From Rugamonas apoptosis (GTDB lineage Bacteria; Pseudomonadota; Gammaproteobacteria; Burkholderiales; Burkholderiaceae_D), in assembly GCF_014042355.1 (NCBI RefSeq), contig NZ_JACEZU010000010.1, positions 62,001 to 126,000 on the forward strand: a DNA stretch of 64,000 nt, given 5' to 3'. Positions 1-8,490 of the stretch are shown here, in pieces. The translations under genes were made by a program, and so were the position numbers. Below the pieces are notes generated by a model, which saw nothing but the letters and a program-made list of their open reading frames with translations, was not told the DNA's origin and ran no database searches. Within the stretch, counting starts at the first letter, position 1, and the number at the start of each line of letters is the position of its first letter.

Positions 1-723
1 CCGTTCCAGCTCCACCCGCGAGGCGGCCGCGTCCAGGCTGGCGCGGTAGGCCGGTTTCCAGCCCGCGCCGTTGACCTGGTAGGACAGCCGTACCGTACCC
101 GCCTGGCGCACGGCCAGTTGCACGCTGATGCTGCGTTGTTCGCGCCCGCCGCCCCGTACCTTATCCAGCTCCCCCTGCAGCACGGCGATCTTGCGGTCAA
201 TCTCGCGCACCTGCACCTGGGTGCGCTGGATCTGGCTGAAGGCGTCATGCGCGCCGCGGCGGATGGTATCGAGCATGGCGCCCATGGCCTTGCCGTCGGC
301 GGCCACCGGCGCGCGGTCGGCCGGCCCGGCGCCGTTCAAGTGTTCCAGGTAGTTCTGCACCAGCGCGGCCGACTTGGCGTCCACGTTGAGCACGTCCTTG
401 CTGTCCTGCAGCGTCTGGATGCGCGCTTCCAGCTCAGCCTGGCGGACGTTGGCCGCCTCCTCTTTGCCCACGTCGCGCGTGACGATCTGGCCCACCTGGA
501 TACCAGCCGAAGCTTGCACCCGCAGCGTGCGCAAATCGAAACCGGCCGGCAGGCCGCTGACGTCGAGGTGCGTCGTGCCGGGCTGCACCTGGCCGCTGCG
601 CTCCACCATGGCGCTGCCAGGGTACAAGGTCACGGTGGTGATGGGCGCGTCCACGTCGGCCCAAGCCGGTGCGGCGACGTTGAAACAGAGGGATAGCAAA
701 GCGGCGATACGGGTCGGTGTCAT
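1..723 (-). CDS. MuiA-like DUF4140/DUF4139 family protein, N-terminal part
   Basis: The gene runs off the left edge, so only the first 241 codons are seen. The start ATG at 723 opens a signal peptide (MTPTRIAALLSLCFNVAAPAWA). Next comes the segment typical of the DUF4140 N-terminal domain (APITTVTLYPGSAMVERSG), then a predicted coiled coil at about residues 85-195 rich in Gln/Glu/Arg. The visible end (QVNGAGWKPAYRASLD) matches the opening of the DUF4139 beta domain, where W-x-P-x-Y is conserved. The family is named for a mucoidy-inhibitor protein of unknown biochemistry and is periplasmic or surface-associated. The missing C-terminus lies outside the window. The family call is from recognised sequence pattern; the role is not established. 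Confidence 0.8.
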   Translation of the reverse strand, partial: MTPTRIAALLSLCFNVAAPAWADVDAPITTVTLYPGSAMVERSGQVQPGTTHLDVSGLPAGFDLRTLRVQASAGIQVGQIVTRDVGKEEAANVRQAELEARIQTLQDSKDVLNVDAKSAALVQNYLEHLNGAGPADRAPVAADGKAMGAMLDTIRRGAHDAFSQIQRTQVQVREIDRKIAVLQGELDKVRGGGREQRSISVQLAVRQAGTVRLSYQVNGAGWKPAYRASLDAAASRVELER

Positions 724-970
724 GTCGGGGAGGCTGGATAAATGGTTGGGCAATACTGCTGGCCTTTTGGTGAAATGTCAATTTTGCCTTTGATGGCACG
801 AAATAATAAAATCGGTCGCTTGACCTAATTTTGGAAATGGCCCACCATGGTCTTTTGGAGCCGGGGATCAGGCCATGCTCGTTCAAGCACTGCGCAGCGA
901 GGTGCCCGCCCCATGCGGAACTGGACGGACTACGGCAAGCCACAACCATAAAAAAACGGAGACCCCAACC

Positions 971-1951
971 ATGACCAACCCCGGCAACGCGCCGCCCAAG
1001 CGCAAACGCAGCGACATCTTCAGCGCTGACGAAATCGCCGCCCTCACGGCCCGTTCCGACCTGATGGGCTGGCGCGCCGTGTTGTTCACCTGGGGCGTGA
1101 TCGCGCTGTGCTTCGTGGCGCTGGCGCGCTGGCCCCATCCGCTCACCTGGCTGCTGGTGATCCTGGTGCTGGGCGGACGCCAGCTGAGCCTGGCGATCCT
1201 GATGCACGATGCCTCCCACAGCACGCTGTTCAAGAGCCGCCGCCTGAACGAACTGGTGGGCGACTACGCCTGCGGCAGCGCCATCGGCGTGGACTTGCGG
1301 CGCTACCGGCGCCACCACCTGCAGCACCATGTCAAGACCGGCACGCCCGAGGACACCGACCGCAGCCTGGCCGCGCCCTTCCCCACCACGCCCGCCTCGC
1401 TGGCGCGCAAGCTGCTGCGCGACATGGCCGGCATCTCCGGCCTCAAGCGCGAATTGGGCCTGCTGCTGATGAACGCGGGCGTGCTGCGCTGGACCGTGGC
1501 CAGCGACGTGGAACGCCTGCCGCAGGCGGGCCGCACGTGGCGCAAGCGCTTGGGCGATCTGGTCCGCAACAGCTGGAAATACTGGCTGTTCCAGGCCCTG
1601 CTGCTGGGCGTGCTGGCCGCCAGCGGCCACGCCTGGCTCTACCTGGCCTGGCTGGCCGCCTACTTCACCACCTACAGCCTGTACATGCGCATCCGCTCCA
1701 TGGCCGAACATGGCTGCACCGAGCAGAGCACGGACATGCTGCGCAACACCCGCACCACGCGCGCCGGCCTGCTGGCCCGCGCCACGGTGGCGCCGCTGCG
1801 GGTGAACTTCCACATCGAACATCACTTGATGCCGGCCGTGCCCTACTTCCGCCTGCAAGCGACGCACCGATTGTTGCGCGCCCGCGGCCTGTGCGCCGAA
1901 CCGCCCGGCTACCTGGACGTGCTGGCCCTGATGTGCAAGGCCGCTGCCTGA
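971..1951 (+). CDS. Membrane fatty acid desaturase family protein
   Basis: A 326-residue integral-membrane di-iron enzyme. All three histidine boxes of the FA_desaturase family are present: HDASH at residues 79-83, HHLQHH at 115-120 and HIEHH at 281-285. Hydrophobic segments lie at about 35-75 and 195-230. The family inserts double bonds or hydroxyls into acyl chains or related lipids using O2; the exact substrate cannot be read from sequence. The ATG at 971 is chosen because GGAGA sits about 8 bases upstream; an in-frame extension to 875 has no ribosome site and low-complexity coding. The gene is followed after 45 bases by an enoyl-CoA isomerase-like gene on the same strand, so a joint role in unsaturated acyl metabolism is plausible but inferred. 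Confidence 0.88.
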   Translation: MTNPGNAPPKRKRSDIFSADEIAALTARSDLMGWRAVLFTWGVIALCFVALARWPHPLTWLLVILVLGGRQLSLAILMHDASHSTLFKSRRLNELVGDYACGSAIGVDLRRYRRHHLQHHVKTGTPEDTDRSLAAPFPTTPASLARKLLRDMAGISGLKRELGLLLMNAGVLRWTVASDVERLPQAGRTWRKRLGDLVRNSWKYWLFQALLLGVLAASGHAWLYLAWLAAYFTTYSLYMRIRSMAEHGCTEQSTDMLRNTRTTRAGLLARATVAPLRVNFHIEHHLMPAVPYFRLQATHRLLRARGLCAEPPGYLDVLALMCKAAA

Positions 1952-1996
1952 ATTTCTCCAACCTCCCCGCCATCAACATGGCACGAAAGGACCGCT

Positions 1997-2809
1997 ATGA
2001 CCTATGAAACCTTGACCGTACACCTGGAAGACCACATCGCCGTCGTCAGGCTGAACCGCGCCGACAAGGCCAACGCCATGAACCTGGCCATGTGGCACGA
2101 ACTGCGCAAGGCATTCCAGTGGGTGGACGCCACGCCCGAGGCGCGCGTGGCCATCCTGGAAGCGGACGGCAAGCTGTTTACGGCCGGTATCGACCTGCAA
2201 ATGATGATGGGCCTGGGCGGCCAGATCCGTAACGATTGTGATGGCCGCACCCGCGAAGCGCTGCGCCAGGTCATCCTCGACCTGCAGGACACCCTGACCA
2301 GCCTGGAACGCTGCCGCAAGCCCGTGCTGGCGGCCATCCATGGCGCCTGCGTAGGCGGCGGTATCGACCTGATCACCTGCGCCGACATGCGCTACTGCTC
2401 GGCCGACGCCTATTTCACCATCAAGGAGATCGACATCGGCATGACGGCCGACGTGGGCACGCTGCAGCGCCTGCCGCGCCTGATCGGCGAAGGCATCACG
2501 CGCGAACTGGCCTACACGGCGCGCAAGGTGGACGCAGCCGAGGCGCGCGAGATCCGCCTCGTCAACCGCGTGTTCGAATCGAAGGAAGCGCTGCACGCGG
2601 GCGTGCGCGAGATCGCCGCCGTGATCGCCAGCAAGTCGCCGCTGTCGGTGCGCGGCTGCAAGGAGATGATCAGCTACGCGCGCGACCACAGCGTGGCCGA
2701 CGGCCTCAATTACGTGGCCACCTGGAACGCGGCCATGCTGATGTCCAATGATTTGCAGGAAGCGATGATGGCTGGCATGGCCAAGCGCGAAGCGAGCTTC
2801 AAGGACTAA
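1997..2809 (+). CDS. Enoyl-CoA hydratase/isomerase family, dienoyl-CoA isomerase-like
   Basis: A 270-residue crotonase-fold protein. The oxyanion-hole regions are seen at about residues 62-66 (TAGID) and 114-122 (IHGACVGGG). The active-site loop KEIDIGMTADVG carries Glu144 and Asp152, spaced as the catalytic Glu/Asp pair of mammalian ECH1 (delta3,5-delta2,4-dienoyl-CoA isomerase), and the surrounding sequence is also ECH1-like. It is therefore more likely an isomerase that moves conjugated double bonds during beta-oxidation of unsaturated acyl-CoAs than a plain hydratase. GAAAGGA precedes the ATG. The desaturase gene lies just upstream on the same strand. The family call is secure; the specific activity is inferred from residue conservation. 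Confidence 0.85.
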   Translation: MTYETLTVHLEDHIAVVRLNRADKANAMNLAMWHELRKAFQWVDATPEARVAILEADGKLFTAGIDLQMMMGLGGQIRNDCDGRTREALRQVILDLQDTLTSLERCRKPVLAAIHGACVGGGIDLITCADMRYCSADAYFTIKEIDIGMTADVGTLQRLPRLIGEGITRELAYTARKVDAAEAREIRLVNRVFESKEALHAGVREIAAVIASKSPLSVRGCKEMISYARDHSVADGLNYVATWNAAMLMSNDLQEAMMAGMAKREASFKD

Positions 2810-2842
2810 GCCAGCATTGCAACGCCGGCGCTGAATGTGAAA

Positions 2843-2952
2843 GTGGCCGCGCAAGGCGGCCACGGTGCGATCTGGGTGGCGCGATGGTGGCCACGGTCGG
2901 GCGGGTCGCGCGTTGGCGGCCACGGTTGCGCATGGGCCGCGCGTTGGCGGCC
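2843..2952. repeat. GC-rich intergenic repeats and hairpin
   Basis: The intergenic space between convergent genes starts with a perfect 8-bp hairpin at 2843-2863 (GTGGCCGC / GCGGCCAC, 5-base loop). The motif GGYCGCGCGTTGGCGGCC then occurs twice, at 2903-2921 and 2934-2952, with one mismatch and a 31-bp period. There is no T-tract, so this is at best a Rho-dependent or structural stop. Confidence 0.6.
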
Positions 2953-2981
2953 TCGGCGTTGCTATCGGGACGGACGCGCCG

Positions 2982-3584
2982 TCAGGCCGCGATGGCTTGG
3001 GCCGCCACCTGGCCGTAGGCGCGATTAACTTCGGCCAGCGAGAAGGCGGACGGACTGTCAGTGAGCGCCGCCTGCCGATCGCTGCTGCGATAAGTGAGGG
3101 GCGCGACATAGCGCATGCGCTCATCGTCGCTGATCTTGCCGTCGTGATTGGTATCGGCCGCCATGTCGTCGCCGGTTTCTGCCAGCACTGGCGCGGGCGC
3201 CGGCTTGGCCGGCTTGGCCGCCTCGCTGTCATTGGCGGCCGGCGTGGACTGCGGGTCCGCCACCGGACGCACCTGGCCCGCCAGGCGCGCTTGCAGAATC
3301 TGGGTTTCAGGCCGGCTGGCCAGGCGTTGCAGGGCCGCGTCGAATTGCTCCCGGGCCTGGCGTGCGGCATCATCGGCAGTTTTGCGCGCCACATCGGTGC
3401 CCGTCTGCGAGGCGGCCGCATATTGCACCGGCACGACATTCGCCCCGTCCTGGGCCGGAATGGCCGGATGGGCGTGCGCCGCCGCCGTATGGCGGGACGC
3501 AATCTGATCCGTGGTAGGGGTACGCTCGGGGTATGTGCCAGTCGCGGTTACGGTGGCCGCGAAGGACGGTCCGTTCATCTGCAT
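2982..3584 (-). CDS. EF-hand motif protein of unknown function
   Basis: A 200-residue protein, low in hydrophobic content and rich in Ala, Gln and Pro. The only recognisable element is one EF-hand calcium loop near residue 150 (DTNHDGKISDDE), with Asp/Asn/Asp at positions 1, 3 and 5, Gly at 6, Ile at 8 and Glu at 12. No signal peptide or membrane segment is visible. The start at 3584 is preceded by CCGGAGCC with 6 bases of spacing; 52 further in-frame codons upstream are rich in Cys/Arg and unlikely to be translated. Single EF-hand proteins of this type are common but uncharacterised in Oxalobacteraceae. The function is unknown. Confidence 0.75.
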   Translation of the reverse strand: MQMNGPSFAATVTATGTYPERTPTTDQIASRHTAAAHAHPAIPAQDGANVVPVQYAAASQTGTDVARKTADDAARQAREQFDAALQRLASRPETQILQARLAGQVRPVADPQSTPAANDSEAAKPAKPAPAPVLAETGDDMAADTNHDGKISDDERMRYVAPLTYRSSDRQAALTDSPSAFSLAEVNRAYGQVAAQAIAA

Positions 3585-3815
3585 AGTCGGCTCCGGAAAA
3601 AGAGGCAAAACGCGCTGCGCGGCACGCTGATCGCGCCCGCGCCAGCTAGTGACCAATAAGAACACTAACTCACACACATTGTAACAGCGTTTTACCTCAT
3701 ATTTCCCAAAATCCAGACAAGTAGCACGAAGTTGCTTGCATGAACGCCACACTTATTTGCCGCACGGAAACTAACTAGCAACCGCCTTAACTATCGAACT
3801 ACTAGCTGCCAGCTG

Positions 3816-5381
3816 CTAGCTGCTCAAGGCTTGCAGCAGTTTCTGCCCATCCGGGCAACCCCAGCCCGTGCAGGCATCCCAGCCGCTGGCCGCTTGCTGG
3901 TCACCATTGTTGCCCACCGTAATGTCGCGGGTGACGCCCTGACTGCGCAGCGATCCATACAACAGCGGGTTGATGAAGCCCACCGGGTGCCCCAGTTGCT
4001 GGTTGACCAGCGCCAGCAAGCCGGCCCACAGTGGCGATACGGCGCTGGTGCCGCCAAACACCAGCTCGCGCCCATCCACCCGCACCCGGTAACCGGTGGC
4101 CGGGTCGGCGTCACCAGCCACGTCCGGCACGCCGCGCATGGTCACCTCCTCGCCCAGCACGGTCTGGTAATCGGGACGGGGGAAGAACGCGCTGAAGCCG
4201 CCGCCGGTGGCGCTGTTAGGACCTTCGTTCCACACGGTTTCCGTGGTCGCGCCGTCGGGCGTCACGTCCAGGCGGGTGCCGCCGCAGGCCAGCGCGTGGG
4301 GCGCCGAGGCGGGAAAGTCCACATGCTGGCGGCCATCCGTCTCGCCGTCCGCGGAGCCGTTGTCGCCGGCCGCGCACAACACCGTCACGCCCATGGCAGC
4401 CGCTTCCGCGAACGCTTGTTCAAAGGCCGTCATGGCTTGCCCGGTCCAGCGCGACTCCGGCGCGCCCCAGCTGATCGACAGCACGGACGGCCGGTTCACC
4501 TTGTCGTGCACGGCCGCCGTGATGGCGTCCAAAAAGCCCCGCTCCGAGTTGGGCGCGAAATAGACGGCGATCACGGCTTTGGGCGCGATGGCGCCCGCCA
4601 CTTCGATGTCGAGCATCACTTCGCCATCGGCGCCGTCGGCCGTGGTGGGACGGTTCTTGGCGTGGTCGACGGAAATGACCTTGACCACCGGCAGCGGCAA
4701 GCCCAGCTCCTGGAAATACGTCTTCAAATCGCGCGGCCGGCTGCCGCCGCCCAGCTCGATGATGCCGATGCATTGGCCCGTGCCATCCAGCCCCGGCGGG
4801 AAGTTATACAGCCTGGCCAGCTGGGGCGGCGTGAACGCGGTGCCGACGGCGGCGGCCTGCGCCATACCGTCCGGCACCATGCGCTGCAGCTTGGGCGTGG
4901 CCACGGGACGGTCGTCCAGCCCGAACACGCCCTCCACCACCCCGGCCAGCTCGGGCGGCACATGCAATTCGCCTTCGCGGCCCCGGTAGGTGCCGTCCGG
5001 GAATTCGTAGTCTTGCAATTGGACGCCGAACGCATGCTCCATGGCCGCGGCCTTGCCCGACAACACCACGCGGCGCTGCCCGGCATCGCTTTGGATCACG
5101 GCCATGCCGTGCTGGCGTGCGAACGTTTCCACGGTCACTACGTCACTATGGCTGGCGCCGTGCCGCTGGCTGTAGGCTTCGCGACTCAGGTAGCGCCGGC
5201 TGGTGGGCGCCTGGTCGGCGGCCAGCGCCTGGAGGTCGGGCGTCTGGCGATCCGGCGCCGCCCGCAGGCGCACGGTGATTTCGATGATCTGCTCGGGATC
5301 AACCGGCCCCAGTGCCACGGCGCCTGCCAGCGCCGTCTGCGTGCTGCCCGGAATGACATGGGTATGTGCGGTGGTAACCAT
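3816..5381 (-). CDS. S53 family serine-carboxyl peptidase (kumamolisin-like)
   Basis: A 521-residue sedolisin. Residues about 15-160 form the activation prodomain (SRRYLSREAYSQRHG), followed by the catalytic domain. The family triad is visible: Glu254 and Asp258 in GEVMLDIE, and Ser446 in GGTSAVSP. The oxyanion Asp340 lies in AAGDNG, and Asp486 and Asp502 near the C-terminus fit the calcium site. Sedolisins are acid-active endopeptidases matured by self-cleavage of the prodomain. No classical signal peptide is seen, as in several kumamolisin-type enzymes, so the export route is unclear. The ribosome site GGAG lies 7 bases before the ATG. Its neighbours do not suggest a pathway. Confidence 0.93.
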   Translation of the reverse strand: MVTTAHTHVIPGSTQTALAGAVALGPVDPEQIIEITVRLRAAPDRQTPDLQALAADQAPTSRRYLSREAYSQRHGASHSDVVTVETFARQHGMAVIQSDAGQRRVVLSGKAAAMEHAFGVQLQDYEFPDGTYRGREGELHVPPELAGVVEGVFGLDDRPVATPKLQRMVPDGMAQAAAVGTAFTPPQLARLYNFPPGLDGTGQCIGIIELGGGSRPRDLKTYFQELGLPLPVVKVISVDHAKNRPTTADGADGEVMLDIEVAGAIAPKAVIAVYFAPNSERGFLDAITAAVHDKVNRPSVLSISWGAPESRWTGQAMTAFEQAFAEAAAMGVTVLCAAGDNGSADGETDGRQHVDFPASAPHALACGGTRLDVTPDGATTETVWNEGPNSATGGGFSAFFPRPDYQTVLGEEVTMRGVPDVAGDADPATGYRVRVDGRELVFGGTSAVSPLWAGLLALVNQQLGHPVGFINPLLYGSLRSQGVTRDITVGNNGDQQAASGWDACTGWGCPDGQKLLQALSS

Positions 5382-5655
5382 CGAATTTCTCCTGTGCAGG
5401 GTCTCGTCACGCCGCCGCGGGCGGCGCCTCCATTGACGATACCGGCCGCGCCGAAGCGGCCATTGATACAGCGCAGAAGTACGCCGGGCGGGCGGCGCGG
5501 ACTTGCGTCAAAAGCGCAACACAAAATGATCACAAACACAACATATGTTTGTTTATGGAAACTTTAGCCGTGAAATGGTCTATACTGGTTTGGCAGTCAC
5601 CACGCCGCCTGGCGCGGGCCGCCGGCGATCGTCGCGATCGCGCCGAACCAAGAAA

Positions 5656-5910
5656 GTGAGCGCCACATTGACCACCGACCATGTGCTGATGCAGTCTGAA
5701 CAAGCAGCCGTGCAAGCCCTGATGCAATTGCTGCCCGTGTGGTATGACGAAGCGGGCCTGCCCGGCATGCTGCGTGCGCTGGAAGCGGCGCTGTCCGAGT
5801 GCCTGGCCATTCGCGACGAGTTCGCCCAAGACAGCGACCCGCTGCGGCGCGCCGAACGGGGCGCCGTCAGCCAGCACCTGAATTTCCTGCACACCTTGTG
5901 CGTCAACTGA
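5656..5910 (+). CDS. Small conserved-looking hypothetical protein
   Basis: A short acidic, helical protein (about 84 residues) with no recognised domain. The C-terminal part (PVWYDEAGLPGMLRALEAAL) looks like a folded helical unit. A TATACT -10-like hexamer at 5581-5586 would place the transcript start near 5592, which argues against the earliest in-frame ATG at 5545. The start is uncertain among GTG 5656, TTG 5668 and ATG 5689; none has a strong ribosome site. Coding status is supported by codon bias and the absence of a competing gene. The function is unknown. Confidence 0.5.
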   Translation: MSATLTTDHVLMQSEQAAVQALMQLLPVWYDEAGLPGMLRALEAALSECLAIRDEFAQDSDPLRRAERGAVSQHLNFLHTLCVN

Positions 5911-5945
5911 GCGCGCCGCGGTCGCGCGCCCTCGCAGCGCGGGAC

Positions 5946-6971
5946 TTAGTGCGGCCGTAACGAAGCCATCGCCGCGCGCATAAAATCGCGCATCGCCGCA
6001 GTGACAAAGCCGGCATTGGTCAGTCCCGGTTCATTGGTGAGCGCGTCGCGGATTTTCTGCTGGGTTGACGGATTGTCGCCAGCGAAGGAGCGGAACAGCT
6101 CGAACCAGTGACGCGCCAGTACCTGCACTTCCGGGGCGTTCGGTGCGCAGCCCTTGTCCATCGCGCTCTGCACTTGGGCGATCAGCGATGGCCATTCCGA
6201 GGCGCGCTTGCCAATGTTGGCGCGTAGAAAAGTGAACTCCTCGTCCGACAGATACTTGCGGTAGATGGACAGCTTATGCTGGCCGGAGGCCGCAATGACG
6301 AACTGCATCAGCGCGGGCGTGATGCCGGTCTTGTTCTGCATTACCGGTTCCTGCTCGTGCATTGTGTTCAGTTTGGCGAACAGCACAGGGTTGGCGGCGG
6401 TATCGCGCACCACCATCGTCATCCACTGGTTTGCGAGTGCCTGTGCCTGCGGATGGTCCGGCCCGGCACCAGAGTCCATCAGCGCGCGCACCGACTCCAC
6501 CAATGCGGCCCATTCCGCATTCACAGCGGCGGTGGCGTTATAGAGGGGCAATTGCTTGAGTTCGTCTTTCGAGAAATATTTATCGTACATCGTCATGAGC
6601 TCCAAAGTAGTTAGCCAATCGGCCAGCTCAGGCTCCTGCCCCTGTGTCAATTGCTGATGCAAATCGGACAGGCGCGCGCGCAAGGTGTTCGCCTGGTCGA
6701 TTTGCCGCGTCAGCATGGCAATTTGCTGGGCAACGACGGTGGCGAGGGGCAGGTCAGGTCTGGCCAGGTAAGCCCCGATTTCGGCTAGCGACATGCCGAA
6801 CTTGCGCAAGGCCTGGATGTGATGCAGCCGGGCGATATCGGTTCGGTTGTAGAGCCGGTAGCCGGCATCGGAGCGCGCAGAAGGCGTGAGCAGGCCAATG
6901 GCGTCATAGTGGTGTAGCGCGCGCACCGTCAAGCCTGTGTGCTTGGCAAGTTCACCAATTTTCAACAGCAT
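5946..6971 (-). CDS. MerR-family regulator with two TipAS-like sensor domains
   Basis: A 341-residue regulator. Residues 1-70 are a MerR winged helix (KIGELAKHTGLTVRALHHYD) and about 75-110 the dimerising coiled coil. Two copies of a roughly 100-residue helical domain follow, starting at YDKYFSKDEL and YRKYLSDEEF. The copies share EWxxL, MDxG, P..Q.LA..W, R, NP, K and EP at matching spacing, as in the TipAS antibiotic-recognition fold. MerR proteins activate promoters by DNA untwisting; TipA-type ones respond to bound peptides or drugs. No obvious target gene is adjacent, so the effector is unknown. The ribosome site AAGGAG precedes ATG 6971. Confidence 0.85.
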   Translation of the reverse strand: MLLKIGELAKHTGLTVRALHHYDAIGLLTPSARSDAGYRLYNRTDIARLHHIQALRKFGMSLAEIGAYLARPDLPLATVVAQQIAMLTRQIDQANTLRARLSDLHQQLTQGQEPELADWLTTLELMTMYDKYFSKDELKQLPLYNATAAVNAEWAALVESVRALMDSGAGPDHPQAQALANQWMTMVVRDTAANPVLFAKLNTMHEQEPVMQNKTGITPALMQFVIAASGQHKLSIYRKYLSDEEFTFLRANIGKRASEWPSLIAQVQSAMDKGCAPNAPEVQVLARHWFELFRSFAGDNPSTQQKIRDALTNEPGLTNAGFVTAAMRDFMRAAMASLRPH

Positions 6972-7477
6972 CGGGATGCTCCTTTCTTCGTGCGTGCAGC
7001 TAGGTTGGAGCCTGACGTTGGGTGAGGGTCAAGAGGGAAATTCCAATAAATCTCCGTTTTGTCACTACTGGCGTTATGGCCGAGCCGCGCGGAGCTGGAG
7101 CGCACAGTGAGATATCACGGCATCAAGGTTGATTGTGCGTTGGGAATGGCCGGACCGACGCATGCTTAATTGGTGTAGGTGGTATAGGTGGTATATGGCG
7201 CGTCAGCCGTCGCCTGCTGATTCAACCGGTCGACGCAACACTATTTACTGCTTAGGCAGGAGGAGTGTTGCAATGAAACGCAAACCACAAATCTGTTAGC
7301 GGCAGCGGTGATGTCTACGTCACCGCTTGTGGCGGCATTGGAAAACAACCGATGTGCACAGCATAAGCGCGCCGAGGCTAAATAACTTCAATTTCATACT
7401 TGGTATCTCTATATCCGTGACAACCATCTGACTATTTTTTGAAATGGTCTGCTCCTCGCCGTGACACGACAAGACTG
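6972..7477. other. Non-coding stretch with lower GC
   Basis: About 500 bases between the MerR gene and the accessory genes hold no intact gene. The base composition falls below that of the flanks. The only structured part is the remnant at 7273-7385 and a perfect 8-bp inverted repeat inside it (7304-7311 with 7320-7327). The remainder shows nothing I can name. Confidence 0.6.
7273..7385 (+). pseudogene. Frameshifted remnant of a secreted protein gene
   Basis: An AGGAGG ribosome site lies 9 bases before an ATG that opens MKRKPQIC and then a stop. In the next frame the text continues as TNLLAAAVMSTSPLVAALEN and ends at a stop at 7383-7385. Joining the two frames with one inserted base after codon 5 yields a textbook signal peptide: basic N-terminus, hydrophobic core, small-residue cleavage site. 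I read this as the 5' end of an exported protein gene that lost one base and most of its body. The identity of the lost protein cannot be determined. Confidence 0.4.
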
Positions 7478-7969
7478 CTATCGCACAGCAGACACTTTCG
7501 CCCGCAGATTATTTCCAAGCTTCGCACCGAACCAAACAAGCACTGCAAAGGCGGCCAACAAGGGAAGCGCCAGTAAAGCAAATCCGTATGTGGCCATCAC
7601 TACCGGCGACCATAATATCAGTGTGCCGATAAAAGTACCAATGCCGATAGTTCTATGCCACGGTCGTCCGATAAAGATCCCTTCCAACATCCCTGTTGAC
7701 AGTCCAATCATGACGACAACGAGCCACTGAACTGAACCAGAAAAATCCTCAAAGGCAGTGTGTACGATAAAGGCGACGAGAGGATTTACCACAGCACTGA
7801 ACACGCCTATTATCACTGTCTTGGGTATATTCATTGCTTTCGAACAGTCAGAATTATTAGGAAAGTTATAGGGCGGCTTCTGGCCGCTCTCAGCCAAGCC
7901 TGTCCAGATAGCATTTTCCCTATCTGGAAGATCCCCCATTGTCACCTTGGATGGATTTAAGCTAGTCAT
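7478..7969 (-). CDS. Hypothetical multi-pass membrane protein
   Basis: A 163-residue protein whose residues about 45-155 form three to four hydrophobic segments (TVIIGVFSAVVNPLVAFIV, WLVVVMIGLSTGMLEGIFI, and a long Ala/Leu/Val stretch near the C-terminus). The first 40 residues are polar and could be cytoplasmic. The ATG at 7969 overlaps the stop of the upstream gene in an ATGA, which indicates translational coupling; an internal Met at the first membrane segment is an alternative start. GC is lower than in the flanking core genes, suggesting acquired DNA. No family is recognised. Confidence 0.6.
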   Translation of the reverse strand: MTSLNPSKVTMGDLPDRENAIWTGLAESGQKPPYNFPNNSDCSKAMNIPKTVIIGVFSAVVNPLVAFIVHTAFEDFSGSVQWLVVVMIGLSTGMLEGIFIGRPWHRTIGIGTFIGTLILWSPVVMATYGFALLALPLLAAFAVLVWFGAKLGNNLRAKVSAVR

Positions 7970-8415
7970 TGAAACGCATAAATGCCGTTGCGCGGAGTTG
8001 ATTCCCCCTCCAGCGGCAGGGCAAGCCTAAAGTGCAGAGGGAAAAGGTCCTGTATCGCGAGAGATAGTTGCGCAGCCGCCTCCGCAGCGCTTTGCTTCGC
8101 GCCGCCATAGCCTGGCCAAGGTATGAAAACATAATCGCTATTTGTAAAAATAGCGCCGTGCACAGTCTCAAACTCTCCAACCGTATTTACGCTGATAAAA
8201 CCGTGGAGCAGGTTTCCTGTTGGCGTCAGAAATTGCGCACGTATAGAAAGTGAATATGAATCCAAAGGTATCAAACTCGCCTTTGACGGTCGAACCCACG
8301 TCTCGTCACGGCCAGGATGACCTTCCTCGTCCGTGGCAAACTCCCAAATCGGAAATGCTTCGAGGTCTGCCCGCGTTAATGAAGCGATAGGCTTCCGAGT
8401 TAGAAAGGTAGTCAT
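7966..8415 (-). CDS. Hypothetical protein, possible immunity-type
   Basis: A 149-residue soluble protein with no signal peptide. The N-terminus contains the string FPIWEFATDEEG followed by DETWVRP, a pattern I have seen in uncharacterised proteobacterial proteins, but I cannot name the family. It is translationally coupled to a downstream membrane protein (4-base overlap). The small size, acidic face, low-GC setting and proximity to other orphan small genes resemble immunity-gene arrays of polymorphic toxin loci. That is inference only: no toxin gene is in the window. Confidence 0.6.
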   Translation of the reverse strand: MTTFLTRKPIASLTRADLEAFPIWEFATDEEGHPGRDETWVRPSKASLIPLDSYSLSIRAQFLTPTGNLLHGFISVNTVGEFETVHGAIFTNSDYVFIPWPGYGGAKQSAAEAAAQLSLAIQDLFPLHFRLALPLEGESTPRNGIYAFQ

Positions 8416-8490
8416 ATTCGTCTATTCTTGTTTAATTATGCCGCCTTTTCCGGGCAACCCAACGTCAGCTAATGTCGTTAGCCGCGCCAG

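Noticed and set aside
434..1867. A 477-codon minus-strand open frame spanning the desaturase and the edge gene.
   Set aside because: The true edge protein (signal peptide and DUF4140 motif) is read in a different frame from 723, and the desaturase with its three His boxes is on the opposite strand.
3802..3819. A CTAGC/GCTAG palindrome at the end of the S53 peptidase gene as a terminator.
   Set aside because: The stem is only 5 bp, overlaps the stop codon, and has no T-tract.
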